A stretch of DNA of 62,063 bases from an uncultured Bacteroidota bacterium (GTDB taxonomy: Bacteria; Bacteroidota; Bacteroidia; Bacteroidales; WCHB1-69): NCBI GenBank assembly GCA_902802755.1, contig CADCNH010000009.1, positions 1-62,063 of the forward strand, in the 5' to 3' direction. Under the pieces are notes generated by a model. That model made no database searches. It saw nothing but the letters and a program-made list of their open reading frames with translations, and had not been told where the DNA came from. Within the stretch, counting starts at the first letter, position 1; every line of letters starts with the position of its first letter. The translations under genes and the position numbers were made by a program. Shown here piece by piece: positions 1-8,278 of this stretch.

Positions 1-93
1 TAATTCAGATTTCAGATGTTAAATACATGACAACAAAAGTACATTTTTTCTGACATTTTGTAAACTTAAATTTCATACTGCAAAACTAAAGGG

Positions 94-210
94 TGCGGAA
101 GCGGTGTGAATGAACGGCCTCCAACAGCGGCGCGCAAAAGCGCGTCAGCGTCCAGTTTACTTTTGCCGCCGCTGTCAGAGGGCGGACAGAGCGGGCGGCA
201 TTCATGTCGG
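94..210. repeat. Interspersed GC-rich repeat, copy 1
   Basis: This stretch shares long near-identical runs with 25665-25740: GTGCGGAAGCGGTGTGAATG, then a GGCCTCC core, then AAAAGCGCGT..GCGTCCAGTTTACTTTTG. No gene is present; the short plus-strand reading frame here is a by-product of the repeat. A third relative lies at 7985-8075. The first 90 bases of the window are AT-rich and hold nothing I can identify. Confidence 0.7.
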
Positions 211-224
211 CGAAGATCTTTTGC

Positions 225-252
225 ATACTTTTCCATCTGTGGAAAAGTATGA
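225..252. other. Stem-loop just downstream of recG
   Basis: A perfect 12-bp stem (CATACTTTTCCA / TGGAAAAGTATG) with a 4-base loop lies six bases beyond the recG stop codon. It lacks a T-tract on the recG strand, so it is not a classical intrinsic terminator; it could protect the 3' end of the transcript. Confidence 0.4.
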
Positions 253-257
253 GACTT

Positions 258-2372
258 TCAACTTATCATGCCCCAGAAAACATTCTTCCGCATCAACTCG
301 GCGAGATGACGGGCGATAGGAGCGTTTTGAGGCTTGGACAAGTCAGGGTCGTTGTCAAGCAGACTCATGGCTAAGTTGCGGGTGTACACCACCAGTTTCT
401 CATCCCGTATCAAGTCGGCCAACTTGAAATCGAGGATACCACTTTGCTGCGTACCCTGCAAATCACCGGGGCCTCGCAACTTGAGATCGATATTGGCAAT
501 CTCGAAGCCATCGTTGGTAGAGACCATGGCATCGAGGCGTTGCTTGCTTTCAGTGGTCAGTTTGTTACCCGACATCAGGATGCAGTACGACTGCTCGCCG
601 CCACGTCCTACCCTGCCGCGCAGCTGATGCAACTGTGACAGACCGAAACGCTCGGCATTTTCCACCACCATCACCGTGGCATTAGGCACATCGATGCCCA
701 CTTCTATCACCGTGGTAGAAAGCAAAATTTGAGTTTCATTCTTGATAAAGCGCTGCATCTCGAAATCCTTCTCTTCAGGCTTCATCTTACCATGAACAAT
801 ACCCAAAGCATATTCTGGCAACGGGAAGGCTTGCGACATAGCCTCATAACCTGCCATCAAGTCCTGCAAGTCCATTTTTTCTGACTCCTTGATGAGGGGA
901 TAAACCACAAACACCTGCCGGCCTTTGGCGATTTCCTTTTTCAGGAAACCATTCAGACGCAGCCTGTCCTTCTCGAAATAATGGGCGGTGATAATCGGCT
1001 TACGTCCTTTGGGCAACTCATCGATAACCGACAAATCAAGGTCGCCATACAAAGTCATGGCCAGGGTTCTCGGAATAGGGGTTGCCGTCATGACCAGTAT
1101 ATGAGGCGGCACGATGTTTTTCTTCCATAACTTGGCCCGCTGTTCCACACCAAAGCGGTGTTGTTCGTCAATCACCACAAAACCAAGGTTTTTGAATTGC
1201 ACCTCATCTTCAATCAAGGCATGAGTGCCAATCAAAATATCCACCTCACCATTGCGCAAGCCTTCATGTATTTCACGGCGTTTAGCGGTTTTTGTTGAAC
1301 CTGACAGAAATTCGACACGCATATCCATGGGGGCCAGCATACGCTTTACTGTCTCATAATGCTGGGTAGCCAATATCTCGGTCGGCGCCATGAGACACGA
1401 CTGGAAGCCGTTGTCCTTGGCAATCAGCATCAGCAGCAAGGCCGTGATGGTTTTGCCGCTGCCCACATCGCCTTGCAGCAGGCGGTTCATCTGCCTTCCG
1501 CTACCCATGTCCGCCCGAATTTCCTTGATAACACGCTTCTGTGCATTCGTCAACGGGAAAGGCAGATAATTTTTATAGAAAGTATTGAAATAGTCGCCCA
1601 CCACCGAAAAGACATGACCTTTATATTTCTGAGAAGTCAGCAATTTCAGTTTCAACAGCTTCAGCTGGGTAAAAAACAACTCATCGAATTTCAGTCGCAG
1701 CTGAGCCTGTGAAAGCACCTGCATATCGGCAGGATAATGGATATTACACAAAGCCTCCTTCAGCGGCATCAGTTTTAGATGCTGCAAAATATCCTCTGAC
1801 AAGCGTTCTCTAATCACATCCTTCACTTGTGGCAATAGTGCCATCACCAGCTTCGAAATCGCCTTGGAATCCAGTCCGGCACGCTTGGCCTTGTCGGAAG
1901 TGTTGTACAGCGGCTGGAAATTAGTTGGCACCAGCGACTGCGGCTGGTTTTTGGGATCAATCAACTCGGGATGGGTGATATTCCAGTGCCTGTTGAACTG
2001 TGTTGGCTTGCCGAAAACGATAAACTCGCGATTTTCTTTCAGCATATCCTGCACCCACCTGATACCGTTGAACCATACCAGTTCTATCGAACCCGTCTCA
2101 TCCACAAACTGCGCCACCAGACGCTTGCCTCGTTGCTGCCCCACCAGCTCGCAATGGACAATCTTTCCTTTGAGCTGGATATAAGCTCCTTCTGACTGAA
2201 TATCAGCAATTTTATAAATTTTCGACTTGTCGATATGCCGGTATGGATAATACAGCAGCAGGTCTTCAAAAGTGAAGATTTCGAACTCTTTTCGCAGCAC
2301 ATCCGCACGCTTCGGACCCACTCCTTTCAGGAATTCTATCGGGGTTTGAAGAAGGTCTACCTGCGTGTTCAT
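258..2372 (-). CDS. recG: ATP-dependent DNA helicase RecG
   Basis: RecG is the branch-migration helicase that rewinds stalled forks and processes Holliday junctions. The 704-residue product has the N-terminal wedge/OB-fold region, a superfamily 2 motor with Walker A GDVGSGKT (about residue 300), a DEQH box (IDEQHRFG), MTATPIPRT motif III, and the C-terminal QLRGRVGRG motif VI. Length matches the family. A reading frame extends upstream to a TTG, but that TTG lies inside the promoter element at 2400-2407, so the ATG at 2372 (MNTQVDLL) is chosen. It is transcribed alone; the upstream 600 bases hold repeats and the start region of the divergent NERD gene. Confidence 0.97.
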   Translation of the reverse strand: MNTQVDLLQTPIEFLKGVGPKRADVLRKEFEIFTFEDLLLYYPYRHIDKSKIYKIADIQSEGAYIQLKGKIVHCELVGQQRGKRLVAQFVDETGSIELVWFNGIRWVQDMLKENREFIVFGKPTQFNRHWNITHPELIDPKNQPQSLVPTNFQPLYNTSDKAKRAGLDSKAISKLVMALLPQVKDVIRERLSEDILQHLKLMPLKEALCNIHYPADMQVLSQAQLRLKFDELFFTQLKLLKLKLLTSQKYKGHVFSVVGDYFNTFYKNYLPFPLTNAQKRVIKEIRADMGSGRQMNRLLQGDVGSGKTITALLLMLIAKDNGFQSCLMAPTEILATQHYETVKRMLAPMDMRVEFLSGSTKTAKRREIHEGLRNGEVDILIGTHALIEDEVQFKNLGFVVIDEQHRFGVEQRAKLWKKNIVPPHILVMTATPIPRTLAMTLYGDLDLSVIDELPKGRKPIITAHYFEKDRLRLNGFLKKEIAKGRQVFVVYPLIKESEKMDLQDLMAGYEAMSQAFPLPEYALGIVHGKMKPEEKDFEMQRFIKNETQILLSTTVIEVGIDVPNATVMVVENAERFGLSQLHQLRGRVGRGGEQSYCILMSGNKLTTESKQRLDAMVSTNDGFEIANIDLKLRGPGDLQGTQQSGILDFKLADLIRDEKLVVYTRNLAMSLLDNDPDLSKPQNAPIARHLAELMRKNVFWGMIS

Positions 2373-2399
2373 AGGAGTGTCAGTTTTTTTATCAGAATG

Positions 2400-2407
2400 C
2401 AAATGTA
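2400..2407 (-). promoter_or_regulatory. -7 promoter element of recG
   Basis: TACATTTG on the minus strand fits the Bacteroidota TAnnTTTG consensus, 27 bases before the chosen recG ATG. It overlaps the TTG that a longest-frame caller would use as start. Confidence 0.65.
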
Positions 2408-2558
2408 CAAAAATTTCCTCTAATGAGGATGAAAAAACACGGCTCCCGCATGATTTTTATGACATCTATTTTGGTATGACCATTCTGCGGTGTTTGGGTT
2501 CAGCACTTCGGGGCAAGTGTGTTACGCACCGCAGCAGAGGATGACGTATGCATTCACC

Positions 2559-2597
2559 ACCCCAGATTCCGCTACGCTCATCTGGGGTTACTAAGAT
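2559..2597. repeat. CCCC-stem hairpin repeat, copy 1
   Basis: ACCCCAGA pairs with TCTGGGGT around a loop rich in GCTACGCTC, followed directly by TACTAAGAT and then a second small hairpin (TCGTCTC TTC GAGAC). The same design recurs at 7882 and, with different stem sequence, at 11457, 11555 and 46357. Confidence 0.65.
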
Positions 2598-2729
2598 GTC
2601 GTCTCTTCGAGACTATGATGTCGCAGGCTGTAAGCTTGCAAGGAATATAGCCCGAGGTAAGGTGCGAGATACGAGCACCGTAACCCCAGGGAAAGCAACC
2701 CCAGGGATGAGGATGTCCCGTGTGTTTGT

Positions 2730-2846
2730 TCGCGTCGCAAGTGTCGCATACTCCGAAGCACACCATCTGACTGACGCGAAAGGGGAAAGCTATAGCTGAT
2801 ACTATAAATCTAAAACTAAAAACGACAAGACTTAGGGATAATTCCG
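2730..2846 (+). repeat. Relic of MITE-like right end
   Basis: The stretch ending CAAGACTTAGGGATAATTCC closely follows the right end of the element at 15869-16261 (shared GAAGCA..ACC.CTGAC.GACGCGAAAGG, GCTGAT.CTATAAATCT, then the terminal motif). No matching left end is seen nearby, so this is a truncated or decayed copy. Confidence 0.6.
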
Positions 2847-2897
2847 TTTTCTTTGATAATAATATACTGATATGGTGGCCGTATTAGATAAAATACG

Positions 2898-2905
2898 TAT
2901 ATTTG
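2898..2905 (+). promoter_or_regulatory. -7 promoter element of NERD gene
   Basis: TATATTTG matches the TAnnTTTG consensus about 100 bases before the GTG start of the NERD gene, implying a leader of roughly 90 bases. Confidence 0.5.
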
Positions 2906-3004
2906 CAGTTTAGTTTAACTATAAAGCAATACGGTCAAACGAACCATATATCATAGCCAAAAGGTATAGCAAATATTGGATAAGTTGAAATAGATAATAC
3001 TACT

Positions 3005-3802
3005 GTGAGCATTCTGATAATCATATTAGTTGTCGCACTTTTTTTCTACTTCGCTAAATATAACTCAGCAAAGGGATATTCAGCAAAGGAAAAAGGGATG
3101 GTAGGGGAAATTCGTGTGTCATCTATATTGTCTCAGCTGTCAAACGAATATGTAACACTTAATGATTTGGTTTACCATACGGAGAAAGGAACCACGCAAA
3201 TAGATCATGTAGTAGTTTCAAAGTATGGTATATTAGCTATTGAGACCAAAAACTATCGGGGCGAAATCTATGGGGATGATAAACGACAACAGTGGACCCA
3301 GATGATAGTCACAGATGTGACGTATGCAAAGAAATGGTGGAAGACGTACACTTACGTGACAAAGAACCATTTTTACAATCCAGTCAAACAGTCTTTAGGA
3401 CACTCTTATAAAATCAAAGAACTGTTATCGGCATTCCCACATGCTAAGATAGTGCCAATAGTTGTCTTTACTGGTGAAGCCATATTGAGAAACGTTGAAA
3501 GTAAATATCCTGTTGTTTATGAAGAAAATCTTCTCGGAGTGATAAATGAGTATAAAAAGATATGCCTGTCAGACGATGAGGTACAAAGGGTTCTTGGTAT
3601 TCTCAAAGGGAACAATGTTCGAGAGGTGGTTAGCGATAGACAACATGTCGAGAACCTACGAACGGCAGAAAGAGTGGTGAATGCAGTCGTCAATTCCGGT
3701 TTTTGTCCAAAGTGTGGTGGGCATCTTGTTGAACGACATGGTAAGTACGGATTCTTCTATGGATGTTCAAATTACCCAAAATGTAGATATACAATACAAT
3801 GA
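3005..3802 (+). CDS. NERD domain protein with C-terminal C4 zinc ribbon
   Basis: The 265-residue product starts with one hydrophobic segment (about residues 2-17), so it is probably membrane-anchored with the rest in the cytoplasm. Residues about 30-150 form a NERD (nuclease-related) domain, with the typical GEIRVSSIL start, a DHVVVSKYGILAIETKNY core carrying the predicted nuclease acidic residues, and a following W-rich stretch. The C terminus (about 230-265) has CPKCGG..(13-15)..CSNYPKC, the C4 zinc ribbon also found in topoisomerase I tails. Such proteins are thought to act on nucleic acid, but no precise function is established. The GTG start is kept because it gives the full anchor. It stands alone beside repeat relics. 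Confidence 0.85.
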   Translation: MSILIIILVVALFFYFAKYNSAKGYSAKEKGMVGEIRVSSILSQLSNEYVTLNDLVYHTEKGTTQIDHVVVSKYGILAIETKNYRGEIYGDDKRQQWTQMIVTDVTYAKKWWKTYTYVTKNHFYNPVKQSLGHSYKIKELLSAFPHAKIVPIVVFTGEAILRNVESKYPVVYEENLLGVINEYKKICLSDDEVQRVLGILKGNNVREVVSDRQHVENLRTAERVVNAVVNSGFCPKCGGHLVERHGKYGFFYGCSNYPKCRYTIQ

Positions 3803-3887
3803 TGTAACATTTTTGGTTTTTAGAATACTAAAAAGATGTATAATGGATGAAGGTTGATGTAATATTGAACAATAACTGTGAACACTT

Positions 3888-4772
3888 ATGTCTATGAAGT
3901 ATAGTAAAGACAATTTGACCATAGAGGTGTCTGAGCATGGTGCGGAATTGACAAGCCTGCGCAAAGAGGGACGGGAATACCTGTGGAATGGCGATGCAGC
4001 CTACTGGAACCGCCATTCTCCTGTGCTTTTCCCCGTTGTGGGAAAGCCTTACAACAATGAGATACACGTTGACAGAAAAACCTACCCTATGAAGCAACAT
4101 GGTTTTGCACGTGACAGCGAGTTCGAACAAGTCGAGTCAAAATGGGGCACATGCTTCCGCATGAAAGATACCGAACGGCTTGAAGTGTACCCCTATCGCT
4201 TCGGTCTTGAGGTAACTTACTCTATTCAAGGAGACAAATTGACAGTGAGTTGGTATGTGGAGAATATGAGTGAACGATTAATGTACTACCAGATAGGTGC
4301 GCATCCAGCCTTTTTGTTGCCCGACTACAATCCGTTGGACAACATACATGGATATGTGGAATACTATGATATTGAAGATCGTCCTGTGGAGCCTCTGCTT
4401 ATCTCAGAATTGGAAGACGGAAACCGAGTGTCGCGAATTGACAGTGGGCTCCGTCTTCCCTGCGTGATGCCCATTACAAACGATACTTTTGTACATGATG
4501 CATTGCTGATAGAAAATAGTCAGGTGGCGGAAACTACATTGTGCGACAAGCACGGTCGTAAAGTAATAAGTGTTTACTGCTACGATGCCGATGCATTTGG
4601 CATATGGGCACCTTACAAGGAAGGTTGTCCATTTGTCTGTCTTGAACCATGGCAAGGTATTTGCGACAAAAAGGGCTTTGCTGGAGATATCAGCCAAAGA
4701 GATATCATCCGTTGCATTCATCCTGGCGATCACGGACATTTCGTTTATACCATCACCATCTTCGAGAACTAA
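3888..4772 (+). CDS. Aldose 1-epimerase family protein (LacX-like)
   Basis: The 294-residue cytoplasmic protein belongs to the galactose mutarotase-like superfamily, LacX branch. Visible family features are the N-terminal AELTSLRKEGREYLWNGD segment, the SPVLFPVVG motif, the KQHGFARDSEF motif holding a catalytic-site histidine, IGAHPAF with the second histidine, and a C-terminal WAPY..CPFVCLEPW segment with the usual acidic residue. Members interconvert sugar anomers or hexose-6-phosphates; the substrate cannot be read from sequence. It follows the NERD gene by 85 bases with no clear promoter seen, and may be transcribed separately. Confidence 0.9.
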   Translation: MSMKYSKDNLTIEVSEHGAELTSLRKEGREYLWNGDAAYWNRHSPVLFPVVGKPYNNEIHVDRKTYPMKQHGFARDSEFEQVESKWGTCFRMKDTERLEVYPYRFGLEVTYSIQGDKLTVSWYVENMSERLMYYQIGAHPAFLLPDYNPLDNIHGYVEYYDIEDRPVEPLLISELEDGNRVSRIDSGLRLPCVMPITNDTFVHDALLIENSQVAETTLCDKHGRKVISVYCYDADAFGIWAPYKEGCPFVCLEPWQGICDKKGFAGDISQRDIIRCIHPGDHGHFVYTITIFEN

Positions 4773-4880
4773 CATTAAAAAAAGCTGATTATGACCCAAA
4801 ATCGCATAATAGGGATTGGGGAAACTGTATTGTACACATTGTTACCATAATGTTTTTATCGGCTGTAATAAAAAAATGAG

Positions 4881-4888
4881 TACCTTTG
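4881..4888 (+). promoter_or_regulatory. -7 promoter element of carboxypeptidase gene
   Basis: TACCTTTG fits the TAnnTTTG consensus 29 bases before the ATG. Confidence 0.65.
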
Positions 4889-4917
4889 CACTTTCATAAT
4901 CAAAATTTCTAAGGTTT

Positions 4918-7827
4918 ATGAAAAGGCTTCTATTCATAGTGTTTATGATTACCGCAGGGATGCTTTCCTTGGCGGCACAGGTGAATGCGCCTTTGACAGA
5001 GGGCTGGGAGTCGGGGGATTTCACTTCCCACTTGTGGGAGCGGCCGGATTTACAATACCGCTGGGAGATCACCAGCGAGGGGGCACACAGTGGCCGCTAT
5101 TGTGCCCGCAGCGGCAACTATTATACGCTGAACACGATATCGGTGTTGCAACTGTCAGTGTTCTTGACGGATACTGGCACCCTCTCCTATTACCGCAAAG
5201 TATTCTCCGCCGAAGGAAGCGGCCGTTTCCTCTTCTGGCTCGACGGAGAGTTGCGCGACTCACTGGCGGGATATGTTGACTGGAGCGAATTCCAATGTCC
5301 TGTCTCTGCCGGTTTCCACACCCTGAAATTCAGCTATACAAAGAATCAGACGAAAAGCAGAGGCTCCGACTGCGTGTGGATTGACGACCTACGCATGCCC
5401 AGCGGCGTCACAATAGCCCCTCTTCCCGATGACAGCACCTACAACACCGAGGAAGTGGTGATTGTTGACGACATAGAGGGACATGAATTTGGTGCGGTGA
5501 ACTCGCCGGGAACGGTGGGATGGACTTATATCGACGGCGATGCGGCTCCCACGGCCACCTACAACGTTCTGGATTTTCCCCACGAGGGCTCTCCTATGGC
5601 TTTTGTCGTGCTGGATGACTATCTCCTCGTTGGAAATCAATACAATGTCACGGCTCATTCAGGTCACAAGTTTCTTGGGAGTCCTTACCATTCCGACAGG
5701 GCCAACGACGACTGGATAGTGAGTCCCGAGCTTGACTTCTCCGAACCTTTCACCTTCTCCTTCTTCGCCCGCAGCTTTGCCGACCGTTTCCCTGACGAGA
5801 AATTCGTGGCATGCTATTCACTCACCACAGCCGCCGCGTCAAGTTTCATCCCCTTGCATTGCGAACCCATCACGACGACCGCCGCCTGGGAAGAATACTC
5901 TTTTACGGTACCCGCGGAGGCCAAGTATGTGGCGGTGCATTGCGTGTCGCACGACCAATACATGTTCTGCTTGGACGATCTCACTATCCGAGGACGGAGA
6001 ATTATACAAACTGAAGGAACACCGATGGCCTCACAAATGACCGCCCCGGCAATTATTGACCGTTGCAGCGTGAAAGAACAAATGAGTGATGAAATAACGT
6101 TGGAATCCATGAGCAGGGATATCAGCGACAGCCACATGGCCAACACGCTGGAAGAAATGTTGCGATGGAACAAATACCCGACCTACGAAGTTTATACCGA
6201 GCTGCTGCAACATTTCCAGGAGACATTCCCGAACCTCTGCCAGATAGACACCATTCTCGACACCACGCCACATCCCGACCTCCACCATTCCATCTTCGCC
6301 ATCCATATCAGCAACACATTGGGACAGGCCACCACAAAGCCGGCATTTCTCTACTCATCGACGATACACGGATGGGAGGTGGTGTGTTACTACATGGTAC
6401 TGCGACTGGCCGACTATATCCTGAACAACGCCACTACCGATACCGCCGTGCAGCGGTTGCTGGACAATGTGGATCTTTATATCTGTCCGCTCGAGAACCC
6501 CGATGGCACCTATCATCTGACCAACGATTTGATCCTGAAAGATGGCATCCATTCCACCTACCACAACTACAACGACGTGCAGATGAACCGCAACTACCCG
6601 CTCCTGCCAGGGATAGAAGACACTGTAAACATCCAACCTGAGACTCAGGCTATCATCGACTGGGTGACACCGAGACATTTTGTGATGTCGGTGAACTTCC
6701 ACTGCGGTGCCGAGATTCTCAACTATCCGTGGGATGCGTGGACCACCGCCCAGCGTTCACATGCCGACGCCGACTGGTTCCGCTACACCTGCCAGAACTA
6801 CGCCTCCCTTTGTCAAGCCATCGACACCGCATACCTCTACGGCGATTATCGTGGACGCTCAGTCATCGAGGGCGCCGACTGGAGTCCGCTTAACGGTGGC
6901 CGTCAGGATTACATGACCTACTACCAGCGTTGCCGCGAGGTGACCATAGAGATGAGCTATCTGTCAGTGATTACGGACACGTTGTTGCTGCCCACCTATT
7001 GGGACAAGAGCAAGGATGCCCTGCTGAGCTATGCCATGGAGTGCAGCTACGGTTTCTGGGGCACGGTGACCGATGCACTCACGGGAGAGCCCATAGAGGC
7101 GATGGTCAAAGTTGTCAACCACGACCGTTTCCACTCCGAAGTCTTCTCACATTTGCCATTAGGCGACTATCACCGCCCCATCATGGCCGGCACATACACC
7201 GTTGAGGTCTCCGCCCCTTGCTACCAGACTGCCACCTTCACCATCACCACTCGTCCTGGAGTGGGCATCCGCCATGATGTAGAGCTTCAACCGCTGGCAC
7301 TTGAGCCTACGGTTTTCGACCAATATATCCTTGCCGGAATGCAGACCACCGTCGTGGCACTCTCGCAGAACGAAGTATGGTGGTATGATTCCGATACGGC
7401 TGTCGAGCCCTTTTCCATTGGCAGTTACTTCACCACACCTGCGCTTTCCGACACCACGACCTACTATTTCGAGGCACATTACCAGGACGACACCCTGCTC
7501 TGTGTCAGTCCACGAGGAGCCGTCACAGTGTATGTCATCGATGCGGCAAACGACATAAATTCACAATTCAATTTTCAGAATTCAAAATTGAAAATTTATC
7601 CCAACCCCGCTGAGGATTATCTGATGGTGGAAGCCGAGGACGACGGTCCCATTAGGGTAGAGATATATGATATGAAGGGGACTCTTATCCTCCAAGGCGT
7701 GCACCCCTGCCCCACCAAGCTAAACATAGCGCCATTGCCTGCTGGTCTTTATTTGCTGCAAGCCACCCACAACGATGGCCGCCGGGAGGTTATGAACTTC
7801 ATGAAAAGCCGGAATGCGGGGAGATAA
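4918..7827 (+). CDS. Secreted M14 zinc carboxypeptidase with T9SS sorting tail
   Basis: The 969-residue product has a signal peptide (cleavage after about residue 20, LSLAAQ), two adhesin-like jelly-roll regions (about 25-160 and 180-355; the second resembles the Cleaved_Adhesin/choice-of-anchor J type), an M14 peptidase domain (about 415-705), a carboxypeptidase-regulatory-like beta domain (about 705-785), and a C-terminal T9SS type A sorting motif (IYPNPAEDYL near 895). Zinc ligands are His484 and Glu487 (HGWE) and His595 (NFHCG); Arg558 in MNRNYP and catalytic Glu678 in TIEMSY complete the site. It is therefore predicted to be an active, cell-surface or secreted exopeptidase acting on C termini of extracellular proteins. 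It is monocistronic with its own promoter. Confidence 0.93.
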   Translation: MKRLLFIVFMITAGMLSLAAQVNAPLTEGWESGDFTSHLWERPDLQYRWEITSEGAHSGRYCARSGNYYTLNTISVLQLSVFLTDTGTLSYYRKVFSAEGSGRFLFWLDGELRDSLAGYVDWSEFQCPVSAGFHTLKFSYTKNQTKSRGSDCVWIDDLRMPSGVTIAPLPDDSTYNTEEVVIVDDIEGHEFGAVNSPGTVGWTYIDGDAAPTATYNVLDFPHEGSPMAFVVLDDYLLVGNQYNVTAHSGHKFLGSPYHSDRANDDWIVSPELDFSEPFTFSFFARSFADRFPDEKFVACYSLTTAAASSFIPLHCEPITTTAAWEEYSFTVPAEAKYVAVHCVSHDQYMFCLDDLTIRGRRIIQTEGTPMASQMTAPAIIDRCSVKEQMSDEITLESMSRDISDSHMANTLEEMLRWNKYPTYEVYTELLQHFQETFPNLCQIDTILDTTPHPDLHHSIFAIHISNTLGQATTKPAFLYSSTIHGWEVVCYYMVLRLADYILNNATTDTAVQRLLDNVDLYICPLENPDGTYHLTNDLILKDGIHSTYHNYNDVQMNRNYPLLPGIEDTVNIQPETQAIIDWVTPRHFVMSVNFHCGAEILNYPWDAWTTAQRSHADADWFRYTCQNYASLCQAIDTAYLYGDYRGRSVIEGADWSPLNGGRQDYMTYYQRCREVTIEMSYLSVITDTLLLPTYWDKSKDALLSYAMECSYGFWGTVTDALTGEPIEAMVKVVNHDRFHSEVFSHLPLGDYHRPIMAGTYTVEVSAPCYQTATFTITTRPGVGIRHDVELQPLALEPTVFDQYILAGMQTTVVALSQNEVWWYDSDTAVEPFSIGSYFTTPALSDTTTYYFEAHYQDDTLLCVSPRGAVTVYVIDAANDINSQFNFQNSKLKIYPNPAEDYLMVEAEDDGPIRVEIYDMKGTLILQGVHPCPTKLNIAPLPAGLYLLQATHNDGRREVMNFMKSRNAGR

Positions 7828-7881
7828 GCTTCGGGGCTGGCGATACCCGCGCCGCGACAGGGGAATCCGTGTGCATTCACC

Positions 7882-7919
7882 ACCCCAGATTACGCTACGC
7901 TCATCTGGGGTTAATAAGA
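7882..7919. repeat. CCCC-stem hairpin repeat, copy 2
   Basis: ACCCCAGAT / ATCTGGGGT stem (7882-7890 with 7903-7911), followed by TAATAAGAT and a second hairpin (CGACCTC TTT GAGGTCG). It is nearly identical to 2559-2597, including the flanking GCATTCACC. It lies in the 450-base gap after the carboxypeptidase gene. Confidence 0.7.
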
Positions 7920-7984
7920 TTCGACCTCTTTGAGGTCGTAAACGATGGTGCAACAATACCACTGCAACGCCTTTGTCAAAGCAC

Positions 7985-8075
7985 GCGGAGCCCAAGGCCA
8001 GCATCTATCCAAGACGGCTGTGTGCAGACAATGCCGACATGCAGTGCGGACGCGATGAATCGCGTCCCTACAATA
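7985..8075. repeat. Interspersed GC-rich repeat with GGACGCGAT palindrome
   Basis: Shares GTGTGCAGacAATGCCGACATGC.GTGCGGA with 25648-25672 and ends in a perfect palindrome at 8048-8067 (GGACGCGAT GA ATCGCGTCC) followed by CTACA, identical to 25583-25602. Read on the minus strand the family spells a CRDAIHRVR peptide, a reading frame made by the repeat, not a gene. Confidence 0.7.
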
Positions 8076-8155
8076 TGTTTTTGAAAAAGCATGCATTGTA
8101 TTCATATCGCAACTGCGAGGACGCAGCTGCCTATGGTAAAAAAACATAAAAAATC

Positions 8156-8226
8156 CCTAACCCCTAACCCCTATAACCTATCCCCTTAAAATTGGCACAT
8201 TAGCACATTGTCACATTAGCACATTA
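8156..8226. repeat. Intergenic word repeat (CCCCTAA and GGCACATTAGCACATT types)
   Basis: Low-complexity words repeat here: CCTAACCCCTAACCCCTATAACC, then TTGGCACATTAGCACATTGT with TCACATTAGCACATTAAAA. The same words occur at 17690, 33160 and 34660. The repeat ends just upstream of the promoter of the next gene. Confidence 0.65.
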
Positions 8227-8236
8227 AAATATTTCG

Positions 8237-8244
8237 TATCTTTG
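8237..8244 (+). promoter_or_regulatory. -7 promoter element of DUF1015 gene
   Basis: TATCTTTG, a perfect TAnnTTTG element, 34 bases before the ATG. Confidence 0.7.
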
Positions 8245-8278
8245 CCAGCAGAATTTATCAACCTTAAATATATTTATT

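Larger units (their letters stand above)
2373..3004. other. Intergenic region with repeat relics
   Basis: About 630 bases between recG and the NERD gene. It contains the recG promoter, a CCCC-stem repeat (2559-2597), a degenerate hairpin-rich stretch, a relic of the MITE-like right end (2730-2846) and the NERD-gene promoter. Reading frames here are short and repeat-derived; I see no gene. Confidence 0.6.

Noticed and set aside
225..252. Intrinsic terminator of recG
   Set aside because: The stem is strong, but the sequence after it on the recG strand is CAAAAGATC without a T-run; kept only as a stem-loop.
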